From VXRJ01 sp964636705 (lineage in GTDB: Bacteria > Acidobacteriota > Vicinamibacteria > Vicinamibacterales > UBA8438): 64,000 nt of DNA. The DNA is taken from assembly GCA_964636705.1 (NCBI GenBank), contig CAZWUJ010000003.1, positions 62,001 to 126,000 of the forward strand, written 5' to 3'. Positions 46,010-54,306 of this stretch are shown piece after piece; within the stretch, counting starts at the first letter, position 1, and each line of letters begins with the position of its first letter. Position numbers and translations under genes: made by a program. Below the pieces are notes generated by a model that was not told the origin of the DNA, searched no databases, and saw only the letters and a program-made list of their open reading frames with translations.

Positions 46010-47701
46010 ATGATCCGTTTCCTGGGCATTCGCGATCTCGCCATCGTCGACACGCTCGAGTGCGAATTCGAACCGGGGTTCAACATCCTGACGGGGGAGA
46101 CCGGTGCCGGCAAGTCCATCATTGTCGGTGCGCTGGGCCTGCTGCTGGGTGAACGAAGCAGCTCCCGGGATGTGAGGACCGGAGCGGATCGCGCAGTCGT
46201 CCAGGCAGCGTTCGAAACCAACTCCGGTGAAGAGAGGATCGTCCGCCGGGAGGTATCGGCAACCCGCCGCGGGCAGATCTTCATCGACGACGCGCTGAGC
46301 TCGGCCGCGGCGCTGAGGGCGCTCGGCTCCAGATTCGTCGACATCCACGGCCAGCATGCCCACCAAGCGTTGCTCGATCCCCGGAACCACTTGGAATTCC
46401 TGGATGCCTACGGCGGGCGGCAAGCGGGGATTGATTCAAGAGGCACGGTGAGGACGCGCTTCGAGCAGTGGCGTGAAGCACGAGCACGGCTCACGCAAGC
46501 GGAACGCCGCGCTCACGACCGTGCGGAACGCGTTGACGCGCTGACGTTCGCCCTCGCGGAGATCGACCGCGTGGCACCGAGGTCAGGAGAGGATGAACTA
46601 CTCCTGACGGAAAGGAACCGTCTGGCGAACGCGGAGAGACTTCAGACACTCGCCGGCGGCGCTTACGGCGTGCTCTACGAGCAGGACGACTCGATTGTCT
46701 CGCGCCTCGCAGCAGTCTGGCGGCAGGTAGAGGAGCTGGCGCGAATCGATCCGTCGTTCGCGGCCTATCTCGAAGCACGCGGAACCATCGACTCGACGCT
46801 CGACGAACTGGCTCGGGCTCTCCGAGCGTGCGCCGCCGACATCGAAACGGCGCCTGAGCGTCTCGCCCAGATAGAGTCCCGGCTGGCCGACATCGAGCGT
46901 CTCGCAAGGAAGTACGGCGGCAGTCTCACCGGGATCCTGGAACGCCGACAGACGATGACGGCGGAACTCGACCGCGCCGGTGATGATTCCAACTGCGTGG
47001 CGGAGTTGAAGCTGGCGATGGAAGCGGCGCGCACCGAGTACCTGATCGCGGCAGGGGAACTCTCGGCCCAGCGTGTAGTTTGGGGAGCCGCCCTGGCGCC
47101 CGCGCTCGAAGCGGAACTCAAGGACCTCGCGATTGCGAATGGCCGGTTCGACGTGCGGCTGAAGACCGGACTGGCGGAAGAGCACTGGAGCGCCCGGGGT
47201 ATCGACGACGCCGAGCTCTTCTTTTCCGCCAACCCGGGCGAGGATCTTCACCCGTTGTCGAGAGTCGCATCGGGCGGCGAGCTGTCTCGCGTGATGCTGG
47301 CGTTGAAGACGCTCGCGACCACGGATGACACAGGGAAGACACTGGTCTTCGACGAAGTGGATGCCGGCATCGGAGGTGACGCCGCCTACCGGGTGGGGAA
47401 GCGCCTTCGCGCTCTGGGCGAACGCTTCCAGGTGCTCTGTGTCACGCATGCGCCGCAACTGGCCGCGCATGCCACGACTCACTTCCATGTGACGAAAGCA
47501 GTGGAAGGAGGACGAACCCGGACCCGCATCGAGAGGCTCGCGGAGGACCGCCGGGCCGCGGAACTCGCGAGGTTGATGACCGGACGAACCGGCGGCGCGG
47601 CCCTGGCGGGGGCAGAGGAACTGCTGGCGCACGCCAGGGCGGAGGCGAAGAAAAAAAGAGAAGGTGGGGGCGAAAGGCGAAAGTCCCGCGTCGTCCGATG
47701 A
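46010..47701 (+). CDS. recN: DNA repair protein RecN
   Basis: SMC-like ATPase for double-strand break repair. 563 residues. Walker A GETGAGKS (29-36), Q-loop region DIHGQHAHQALLDP, two coiled-coil arms (about 150-215 and 270-370), then signature VASGGELSRVMLAL and Walker B TLVFDEVDAGIGG. The 177-bp gap upstream (divergent with tolQ) holds TGATACGAT (extended -10, 45985-45993), which predicts a leader of about 10 nt. Its stop overlaps the miaB start. Confidence 0.96.
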   Translation: MIRFLGIRDLAIVDTLECEFEPGFNILTGETGAGKSIIVGALGLLLGERSSSRDVRTGADRAVVQAAFETNSGEERIVRREVSATRRGQIFIDDALSSAAALRALGSRFVDIHGQHAHQALLDPRNHLEFLDAYGGRQAGIDSRGTVRTRFEQWREARARLTQAERRAHDRAERVDALTFALAEIDRVAPRSGEDELLLTERNRLANAERLQTLAGGAYGVLYEQDDSIVSRLAAVWRQVEELARIDPSFAAYLEARGTIDSTLDELARALRACAADIETAPERLAQIESRLADIERLARKYGGSLTGILERRQTMTAELDRAGDDSNCVAELKLAMEAARTEYLIAAGELSAQRVVWGAALAPALEAELKDLAIANGRFDVRLKTGLAEEHWSARGIDDAELFFSANPGEDLHPLSRVASGGELSRVMLALKTLATTDDTGKTLVFDEVDAGIGGDAAYRVGKRLRALGERFQVLCVTHAPQLAAHATTHFHVTKAVEGGRTRTRIERLAEDRRAAELARLMTGRTGGAALAGAEELLAHARAEAKKKREGGGERRKSRVVR

Positions 47702-49080
47702 AAACGGTCCCTCTGTTCCCGCAGCCGTTAGTCGGGGTAGGCTCAGGATCTCAAGTGCAGAGGACTTACAGCATCGAGACGTTCGGATGCCAGATGAACG
47801 TTCACGACAGCGAACGTTTGGCCGGCCTTTTGCGTCAGGCCGGCTACAGGCCGGCGCCCTCGGTTGACGGGGCAGACCTGGTCGTCGTGAACACCTGCAG
47901 CGTGCGCGAGCGGGCGTCCGAGAAGCTATTCGCCCGCCTGGACCGCTACCGTAACGCCGGAGCGGACGAACGCCCCATCATCGCGGTGACCGGCTGCGTG
48001 GCGCAGCAGGAAGGCAACCAGTTGCTGGACCGGGCGCCAATGATCGATGTCGTCATCGGGACGCAGGCGCTGGCTCAACTGCCGAGCGCTATCAAGGCGG
48101 CCCGGCGCACCCGCATGCCCCAGGTCGACATCCATCCGTACGACGACGTTTCGTTCCCGCTCGGCGTCGCGGTCCGCAGCGATCCCGTCAAGGCGTTCGT
48201 CACCATCATCGAGGGATGCAACGATTTCTGCGCCTTTTGCGTCGTCCCCTACACTCGAGGTCATGAGCGGATGCGGCCATCGGCGGAGATCGTTGCCGAG
48301 GTGGAGGAAGCGGCCTCTTCGGGACGCCGAGAAGTGCATCTGCTGGGCCAGATAGTCAACCACTACCAGGCGCCGGACCGGCCCGATTGCGACTTTGCCC
48401 GCCTGTTGGAACTGGTCCACGAAGTCGAAGGAATCGATCGCATCCGGTTCGCCAGTCCGCACCCCCGCCACGTCACGCGGCGCATGATCGAGGCCCTGCG
48501 CGACCTTCCGAAGGTCTGCAAGCATCTGCACCTGCCGGTGCAGTCGGGCTCCACCAGGATCCTCGGACTGATGAGGCGGCGCCATACGCGAGAGCGCTAC
48601 ATCGAACTCATCGACGAAGTCCGTTCCGCCGTGCCGGAGATTGCGTTTTCGACCGATATCATTGTCGGGTTCCCTGGTGAGACGGTGAACGACTTCGAAC
48701 AGACCCTCAGCCTTGCCGAGAGCGTCCGCTTCCACGGGATGTTCTCGTTCAAGTACTCGGAGCGGCCCAATACCCTGGCGCGCCGCCGGATGCCGGACAC
48801 GGTGCCGGAGACAGAGAAGGGCCGGCGCCTGACGATACTGCAACAGATGCAGCAGGACATTCAGCGGTCCCTTCATGACTCCATGCTAGGCAGCCGGATG
48901 ACGGTTCTGGCCGATGGGCCGAGCCGGCGACGGGAACGGCCGAACGAGTACACGGGCCGCACGAGCGGCAATACGGCGGTCAACTTCGAGGCTCGACGGG
49001 ACTGCCTCGGCGAGTTCCTGGACGTCGAGGTGCGGCGCGCCGGCGCCAACAGCGTCTGGGGCGAGGTGATCTCATGCTGA
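47698..49080 (+). CDS. miaB: tRNA-2-methylthio-N6-dimethylallyladenosine synthase MiaB
   Basis: Radical-SAM methylthiotransferase acting on i6A37 of tRNA. 460 residues. N-terminal UPF0004 domain with cluster cysteines (TFGCQMN, VVNTCSVRE, VTGCVAQ). Radical SAM CxxxCxxC in EGCNDFCAFC. A C-terminal TRAM domain follows. The usual GQNVNSY is GQIVNHYQ here. ATG 47698 overlaps recN by 4 bp and adds about 20 residues before homology starts, so an internal start cannot be excluded. bfn overlaps its end. Confidence 0.95.
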   Translation: MKTVPLFPQPLVGVGSGSQVQRTYSIETFGCQMNVHDSERLAGLLRQAGYRPAPSVDGADLVVVNTCSVRERASEKLFARLDRYRNAGADERPIIAVTGCVAQQEGNQLLDRAPMIDVVIGTQALAQLPSAIKAARRTRMPQVDIHPYDDVSFPLGVAVRSDPVKAFVTIIEGCNDFCAFCVVPYTRGHERMRPSAEIVAEVEEAASSGRREVHLLGQIVNHYQAPDRPDCDFARLLELVHEVEGIDRIRFASPHPRHVTRRMIEALRDLPKVCKHLHLPVQSGSTRILGLMRRRHTRERYIELIDEVRSAVPEIAFSTDIIVGFPGETVNDFEQTLSLAESVRFHGMFSFKYSERPNTLARRRMPDTVPETEKGRRLTILQQMQQDIQRSLHDSMLGSRMTVLADGPSRRRERPNEYTGRTSGNTAVNFEARRDCLGEFLDVEVRRAGANSVWGEVISC

Positions 49081-49559
49081 TCGAGATGACCATCAAGGGG
49101 CTCATGGTCGACCCCATCACCAGCACGCCGATTGTCATCCTGCGGGACGACGCAGGAGATCGCGTGCTGCCGATCTGGGTGGGCGTGTTCGAAGCGAACG
49201 CAATCGCGATTCAGATCGAGAACATCACCACGCCGCGCCCGATGACCCACGATCTGCTTGGCAACATCATCGCCGGGCTCGACGGAACGGTCGAGAAGAT
49301 AGTTGTCTCCGATCTGAAGGACAACACCTTCTATGCCCTGATCTACGTTCGCATCCGCGGCGACGTGGTGGCCGTGGACGCCCGGCCAAGTGACGCGATC
49401 GCTCTGGCCCTCCGCGTGAGCGCGCCCATCTTCGTGGAAGACGAAGTCATGGACAACGCGAAGAGTCTCGAGTTCGCGCCTAGCAAGAACGACACCGAGC
49501 GCCTTACCCGCTGGCTTGAGAGCCTCGATCCGGACGATCTCGGCAAGTACAAGATGTAA
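49074..49559 (+). CDS. Bifunctional nuclease family protein (DUF151)
   Basis: 161 residues: N-terminal DUF151 domain with PITSTPIVILRDDAGDRVLP, IWVGVFEANAIAI, PRPMTHDLL and SRPSDAIALALR-like ARPSDAIALALRV. Plant and bacterial members show RNase/DNase activity in vitro, but the cellular role is unclear. Overlaps the miaB end by 7 bp. A strong palindrome follows at once. Confidence 0.9.
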   Translation: MLIEMTIKGLMVDPITSTPIVILRDDAGDRVLPIWVGVFEANAIAIQIENITTPRPMTHDLLGNIIAGLDGTVEKIVVSDLKDNTFYALIYVRIRGDVVAVDARPSDAIALALRVSAPIFVEDEVMDNAKSLEFAPSKNDTERLTRWLESLDPDDLGKYKM

Positions 49560-49560
49560 C

Positions 49561-49582
49561 GATTGTCGGCCGGCCGACAATC
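49561..49582. terminator. 22-bp perfect palindrome after the DUF151 gene
   Basis: Two 11-bp arms (GATTGTCGGCC and its exact complement) begin 2 bp after the stop codon. No T-tract follows. A strong hairpin that could end the recN-miaB transcript before the parA promoter; a protein-binding site is the alternative. Confidence 0.55.
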
Positions 49583-49648
49583 GCCGGATCCGCCAATGAT
49601 TGCGGGGCCTTTCGAGCACGTGTCGGTTCTCGTCCCGGACGAGGTTTC

Positions 49649-49677
49649 TTGACACGGCGGGTCGGCGCTCCTAGAAT
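49649..49677 (+). promoter_or_regulatory. Sigma-70 promoter of parAB
   Basis: TTGACA (49649-49654), 17-bp spacer, TAGAAT (49672-49677): near-consensus housekeeping promoter, the best in the window. Predicted start near 49684, leaving a leader of about 60 nt that contains the hairpin GCGGGG/CCCCGC (49697-49714). Confidence 0.7.
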
Positions 49678-49742
49678 CGCGCCATCCCACGCCGTTGCGG
49701 GGTGATCGCCCCGCGTCCATCCGCGCTTCGGCGAGCCGGCTC

Positions 49743-50498
49743 ATGATCGTCGCCATAGCGAACCAGAAGGGTGGAGTGGGGAAGACCACCACTTCCATCA
49801 ACCTCGCTTCGGCACTCGCGTTGCGCGGGAAACGGACGCTGCTGATCGATCTGGACCCCCAGGCGAACAGCACACTGTCGATCACCGAGCTCGACTCCGT
49901 AAGTCGCTCCGTCTACGACGCCATCACCGACCCGGGCTGCGACCTCACGGACGTCATCATTCCGGTTGCTCAGGAAAACCTCGCGGTTGCACCAGCCAGA
50001 ATCGCGCTCGCCAAGATCGAATCGCAACTGGTGGGGGAGCTCGATGCGCATTTTCGCCTGAAGGATCAGATCGCCCGGATTCGCGACCGCTATCCGTTCG
50101 TCGTGATCGACTGCCCACCGACCCTCGGTCTGTTGACGGTCAATGCGCTGGTGGCCGCGACTCACCTGCTGATCCCGATTCAGTCTTCCTACTTCGCCCT
50201 GGAAGGAACGGACGACCTCCTGGAAACGGTCGACAAGGTGCGGCGGCGCGCCAATCCCAACCTGAACATCCTGGGCGCCTTGATCACGATGCACGACCGG
50301 CGCACTTCGATAAGCCGCGACACCCGCATTCAGATCCAGAAAGTGTTTGGCGACAAGGTCTTCCAGACCGTGATAGCCAGGAACGTCCGGCTCGAGGAGA
50401 GTCCGGCGTACCGGGAATCGATCTTCACGTTCGCACCTCAGTCGACAGGTGCAAGGGACTACTACAGTCTGTGTGAGGAGGTGATGGACCGTGCCTAA
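49743..50498 (+). CDS. parA: Chromosome partitioning ATPase ParA (Soj)
   Basis: 251 residues. Deviant Walker A KGGVGKTTTS starting at residue 9, switch LIDLDPQANST, and VVIDCPPTLGLLT. Dynamic nucleoid-bound ATPase that moves ParB-parS complexes. No N-terminal HTH, so chromosomal type. ATG 49743 follows its own promoter; ParB overlaps its end by 8 bp. It is not next to mnmG/rsmG (gidAB), the common location. Confidence 0.96.
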   Translation: MIVAIANQKGGVGKTTTSINLASALALRGKRTLLIDLDPQANSTLSITELDSVSRSVYDAITDPGCDLTDVIIPVAQENLAVAPARIALAKIESQLVGELDAHFRLKDQIARIRDRYPFVVIDCPPTLGLLTVNALVAATHLLIPIQSSYFALEGTDDLLETVDKVRRRANPNLNILGALITMHDRRTSISRDTRIQIQKVFGDKVFQTVIARNVRLEESPAYRESIFTFAPQSTGARDYYSLCEEVMDRA

Positions 50499-51330
50499 AC
50501 GAGGATTGCCTGCGACGGTGCAAATGCGCCATGGAGAGCACTATGTCGAGGCACTCGCCGCATCGGCCGGGGAACCGATCGGACGACTGCTTCCGATCGA
50601 TCGGATTGACCCGAACCCGGAACAGCCGCGGCAACAGATGGGAGACCTGTCCGAACTGATGGCCTCCATCGCCGAAAAGGGCATCCTCGAACCGCTTATC
50701 GTGCGCGAGCGAGCGGGGCGGTTCCACATCATCGCGGGCGAGCGGCGCTACCAGGCGGCAATCCAGGTGGGATTGACGCAATTACCCGTGATCATCCGCA
50801 AAGCGGACGAGGCCGAAACGCTCGAGATCGCCCTGATTGAGAACCTCCAACGGAAGGACCTCACACCTTTCGAGGAGGCGGATGCGCTGCACACCCTGGC
50901 ACAGAGGTTCGGCCACACGCACGCGGACCTCGCGCGGCGATTGGGCAAGTCCCGGACATCGATCACTGAATCCCTGGCACTGCAGGGGATCCCGGACGAA
51001 ATCAAGCAACTGTGCCAGTTGGGGAACATCACTTCGAAGTCGCTGCTGCTCGAGGTGGTCAGGCAGCGGACTTCCGAGGCGATGACGGCGCTGATCGCGC
51101 GCCTCACTCGCGAGGGCACGGCCACGCGGAAACAGGCGCGGGCCGTGCGCAGGCAGGCGGGAAGGCGACCCAAACCGTTCGTCTACAGTTACGCCGCGCC
51201 CAACAAGACGTTCAACCTTCGCCTGGCGTTCCGGAAGTCGACGGTGCCGAGGGGCGAATTGATCGACGCGCTGGAAGCGATCCTCAAGGAACTGAGGCAG
51301 CAGGACGAGGGTTCAGAGGACCATTCGTAG
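50491..51330 (+). CDS. parB: Chromosome partitioning protein ParB (Spo0J)
   Basis: 279 residues, GTG start inside parA. N-terminal CTPase/ParB domain with DRIDPNPEQPRQ, the GERRYQAA box (after HIIA) and ENLQRKDLTPFEEA. HTH for parS binding at about 150-175 (THADLARRLGKSRTSITESL). C-terminal dimerisation region short. Contains all expected CTP-switch motifs. The tandem repeat array begins 40 bp after its stop. Confidence 0.96.
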   Translation: MPKRGLPATVQMRHGEHYVEALAASAGEPIGRLLPIDRIDPNPEQPRQQMGDLSELMASIAEKGILEPLIVRERAGRFHIIAGERRYQAAIQVGLTQLPVIIRKADEAETLEIALIENLQRKDLTPFEEADALHTLAQRFGHTHADLARRLGKSRTSITESLALQGIPDEIKQLCQLGNITSKSLLLEVVRQRTSEAMTALIARLTREGTATRKQARAVRRQAGRRPKPFVYSYAAPNKTFNLRLAFRKSTVPRGELIDALEAILKELRQQDEGSEDHS

Positions 51331-51370
51331 CAGATCTACACCCCAAAGTTAACATAAGATACCTTATCGG

Positions 51371-51820
51371 ACGTTGGCTGCGCCAACATCCGATCAAGGT
51401 TCTGGTACTCGCCGGGTACGGAACCGAACGGCGACGGCGCTCCCTGAACGACTTGCCGGTCGGCCTCCCGGACGTTGGCTGCGCCAACATCCGATCAAGG
51501 TTCTGGTACTCGCCGGGCACGGAACCGAACGGCGACGGCGCTCCCTGAACGACTTGCCGGTCGGCCTCCCGGACGTTGGCTGCGCCAACATCCGATCAAG
51601 GTTCTGGTACTCGCCGGGTACGGAACCGAACGGCGACGGCGCTCCCTGAACGACTTGCCGGTCGGCCTCCCGGACGTTGGCTGCGCCAACATCCGATCAA
51701 GGTTCTGGTACTCGCCGGGCACGGAACCGAACGGCGACGGCGCTCCCTGAACGACTTGCCGGTCGGCCTCCCGGACGTTGGCTGCGCCAACATCCGATCA
51801 AGGTTCTGGTACTCGCCGGG
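51371..51820. repeat. 101-bp tandem repeat array (4.5 units)
   Basis: Copies start at 51371, 51472, 51573, 51674 and 51775 with an exact 101-bp period; the fifth stops matching at about 51820. Each unit contains a hairpin GTTGGC-TGC-GCCAAC (first at 51373-51387). Units 1 and 3 read GGGTACGG and units 2 and 4 GGGCACGG, so the array probably grew by doubling of a 202-bp pair. 101 is not a multiple of three, so it is not protein-coding. The AT-rich piece before it (51341-51367) includes the small palindrome ATAAG-ATAC-CTTAT. Sits in the 554-bp gap between parB and lptFG. Confidence 0.95.
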
Positions 51821-51884
51821 CAGCGAAGCCAGGTTGGCCCGCGTCAGGATTGGCCGATAGGATTGATCGACCGGGGACATCGCT

Positions 51885-54251
51885 ATGTTTCGTATCACCA
51901 GCCGGTACATCGTCCGGGAAGTCATCCCGCCTTTCCTCCTGTCCCTGCTGGTATTCACGTTCCTCCTCCTGCTGCCGCCGATCCGGGACCGGGCGGAGGA
52001 ACTGATCGGCATCGGAATAGCTCCCGGAGAAATCCTGCGGCTGCTGGCGCTTCTGGTGCCGCAGTCGCTCGGGCTGACGATTCCCATCGCGTTGCTGCTC
52101 GGCGTCCTGATGGCGCTCGGACGCCTCTCCAGTGATCGCGAGACGGTGGCGATGCAGGCGTGCGGGATCAGTTTCGGGCGGATCCTCGCGCCGCTGCTCC
52201 TGCTGGCGACGGTTGCGGCGGCCATCAACTGCTGGGTGATGGTCGACCTGATTCCGCGATCGAATCTGGCGTTCCGGGAGATGGTCTTCCGGATCGTGGC
52301 AAACCGTGCGGAAGGCGAGGTCAAGCCGCGAGTGTTTCACGCGGACGACTTCCCCAACCTGGTTCTCTATGTTCAGGAGGTCTCCCAGACGGGCGGCGGC
52401 TGGTCGAACGTCTTCCTGGCGGATGTCGAGGATCCGAACCGGCTGGACGTCTACGTGGCGGAACGGGGGCAGGTCATGGTCGACCCGGAACGCCAGAGCG
52501 TCGATGTCGCGCTCTCGCGCGGAACCCGCCACCAGGTCGACCCGGAACGGCCGGAGGAGTACGAGCGGCATGCGTTCGAGGAGTTGCTGATACAGGTCGA
52601 TGCAACATCGACGTTCCCAACTGGTGGAGTACAGGAAGGCTACGCGGAGATGACGATCCCGCAGTTGCGGGAGCGGGCCGCGGAGATGCGGGCGGGCGGG
52701 CAGTCGCCCCACTGGCCCATCATGTACCTCCACCAGAAGTTCTCCATCCCGGTTGCCTGCTTCGTCTTCGTCCTGCTCGGAGCCGCTTTCGGGATCAGCA
52801 ACCGGAGGGACGGCCGCCTTGCCAGCTTCGCGCTGGGCATCGGTGTGATCTTCGCGTACTACGTCGTGATGTACACGGGTGAGGCGATGGCGATGGGCCA
52901 GCGCATCTCGCCCCATCTCGCACGGTGGCTGCCCGACATCGTCCTGGGGTTCGCCGGGATCGCCCTGGTCTGGTGGCGTGTCGGACGGACCGATCGGCGG
53001 CTCCCCGGCGCCCGGCTGGCGGCACGCCTTCTCCCCCACCGCGCCGCCGCGGAAACCGTCGCGAATCACGCCGCGCCTGACGGCTTGAAGGCCTCGGACA
53101 GCCGAGGAGAGGCGCTGGTCACGGTGCCGAGGGGATCGGCCACCGTCGGCGTCAGTATTCTGGACTGGTACGTCACCGGCATGTACCTCCGCTGGGTCGG
53201 TTTGGCGTTCGTCGGCCTGCTCGGCATCTTCTACATAACGGAGTTCGTCGAACTCTCCGACAACCTGTTCAAGGAACAGGCGACTGGCATGATGCTGCTG
53301 GAGTATCTGTGGTACGCGACGCCGCAGTTCATCTACTACGTTCTGCCGGTAGCGGGACTGGTGGCTACGCTCGTTACCATTGGCGTTCTGACCCGGACGA
53401 GCGAACTGACCGTCATGAAGGCATGCGGCATCAGTCTGTACCGCGTGGCGCTTCCGCTCCTCGCCTTCAGCCTGATCTGGAGCGGCTGCCTGTTCATGCT
53501 GGCGGAGACGGTGCTCGCGAGAGCGAACCGTCAGGCGGAGGAGCTCGATCAGCAGATCCGGACCGGCCGGGTCCGAACGTTCGACCCGTTGAACCGCCGG
53601 TGGCTGGTAGACGACAATGGGGACATCTATCACTACCTCCACTTCGATCCGGATCGGCAGGAGGTTGGAGCTCTTTCGATCTTCGAGTTCGAGGGGAATC
53701 CCTGGTCGCTCCAACGCCGGACCTTCGTCGCGGCGGGAACGTTCCGGGGCGGCGCCGACGCTGGCGGAGTGTGGGACGGCCGCGACGTCTGGGAACGGAG
53801 TTTTGCCGAGGCGGGCGCGGAAGGCTCAGCCTACCGTCGCGAAGCCGAGCGTCCATTGCCGGCCGTTGCGCCGCCGGAGGTATTCGCGGCCGAAGTGCCG
53901 GAAGCGGAGCTGATGAGCTTCCGGGAGCTGCGGCAACATATCGACGAGTTGCGGACGCGCGGCTTCGATGTCGTGAGCCTGGTAGTAGCCCTTCACCGCA
54001 AGGCGTCGTTTCCCTTCGTCACCGTGATTCTGACATTGATAGCGATCCCCTTTGCGGTCACTACGGGACGGCGCGGCACTCTGTACGGCGTCGGGTTCGG
54101 CATCGTCCTCGCGTTCAGCTACTGGATCATCGTCAGTATCTTCGGAGCCTTCGGCAGCGCCGGGATGCTTGCGCCGGTCATCGCCGCCTGGGCGCCGAAC
54201 GCTTTCTTCGGCGCGTCGGCCGGTTATTTCCTGTTCGCCGTTCGAACGTGA
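51885..54251 (+). CDS. LptF-LptG fusion, LPS export permease
   Basis: 788 residues: two complete YjgP/YjgQ permeases in one chain. First half (about 1-365): FRITSRYIVREVIPPFLLSL, SSDRETVAMQACGISFGRI, periplasmic jellyroll, then three C-terminal helices. A linker of about 50 residues follows. Second half (about 420-788): SILDWYVTGMYLRWVGLAF, TRTSELTVMKACGISLYRV, periplasmic domain, last helices. Normally LptF and LptG are separate and pair with LptB2. Here one gene supplies both halves. TAGGAT at 51858-51863 may be its -10. Confidence 0.93.
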   Translation: MFRITSRYIVREVIPPFLLSLLVFTFLLLLPPIRDRAEELIGIGIAPGEILRLLALLVPQSLGLTIPIALLLGVLMALGRLSSDRETVAMQACGISFGRILAPLLLLATVAAAINCWVMVDLIPRSNLAFREMVFRIVANRAEGEVKPRVFHADDFPNLVLYVQEVSQTGGGWSNVFLADVEDPNRLDVYVAERGQVMVDPERQSVDVALSRGTRHQVDPERPEEYERHAFEELLIQVDATSTFPTGGVQEGYAEMTIPQLRERAAEMRAGGQSPHWPIMYLHQKFSIPVACFVFVLLGAAFGISNRRDGRLASFALGIGVIFAYYVVMYTGEAMAMGQRISPHLARWLPDIVLGFAGIALVWWRVGRTDRRLPGARLAARLLPHRAAAETVANHAAPDGLKASDSRGEALVTVPRGSATVGVSILDWYVTGMYLRWVGLAFVGLLGIFYITEFVELSDNLFKEQATGMMLLEYLWYATPQFIYYVLPVAGLVATLVTIGVLTRTSELTVMKACGISLYRVALPLLAFSLIWSGCLFMLAETVLARANRQAEELDQQIRTGRVRTFDPLNRRWLVDDNGDIYHYLHFDPDRQEVGALSIFEFEGNPWSLQRRTFVAAGTFRGGADAGGVWDGRDVWERSFAEAGAEGSAYRREAERPLPAVAPPEVFAAEVPEAELMSFRELRQHIDELRTRGFDVVSLVVALHRKASFPFVTVILTLIAIPFAVTTGRRGTLYGVGFGIVLAFSYWIIVSIFGAFGSAGMLAPVIAAWAPNAFFGASAGYFLFAVRT

Positions 54252-54269
54252 CGCGCGACTACGCCCCAA

Positions 54270-54300
54270 GAGTCGGCGCTGCGGAACCGTGCAGGCTTCC
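54270..54300. repeat. Dispersed hairpin repeat, copy E (degenerate)
   Basis: AGTCGGCGCTGCGGAACCGT and the following GCAGGC match the AGTCTGCGCCGTGGAACGGT hairpin half of copy B with several changes. It lies between the convergent lptFG and PHP-protein stop codons. The stem is damaged. Confidence 0.5.
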
Positions 54301-54306
54301 GGACGG

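Noticed and set aside
51341..51370. DnaA boxes or an origin next to the repeat array
   Set aside because: The AT-rich piece is short and TTATCGGAC does not match the DnaA box TTATCCACA; an origin cannot be claimed from sequence alone.
51374..51860. Overlapping small frames inside the 101-bp array
   Set aside because: The period is not divisible by three, so each unit is read in all frames; the apparent proteins are repeats of the same DNA, not a gene.
52322..52340. Half of a parS-like site (TGTTTCACG) within lptFG
   Set aside because: The second half of the palindrome is missing; I found no full parS in the window by eye.
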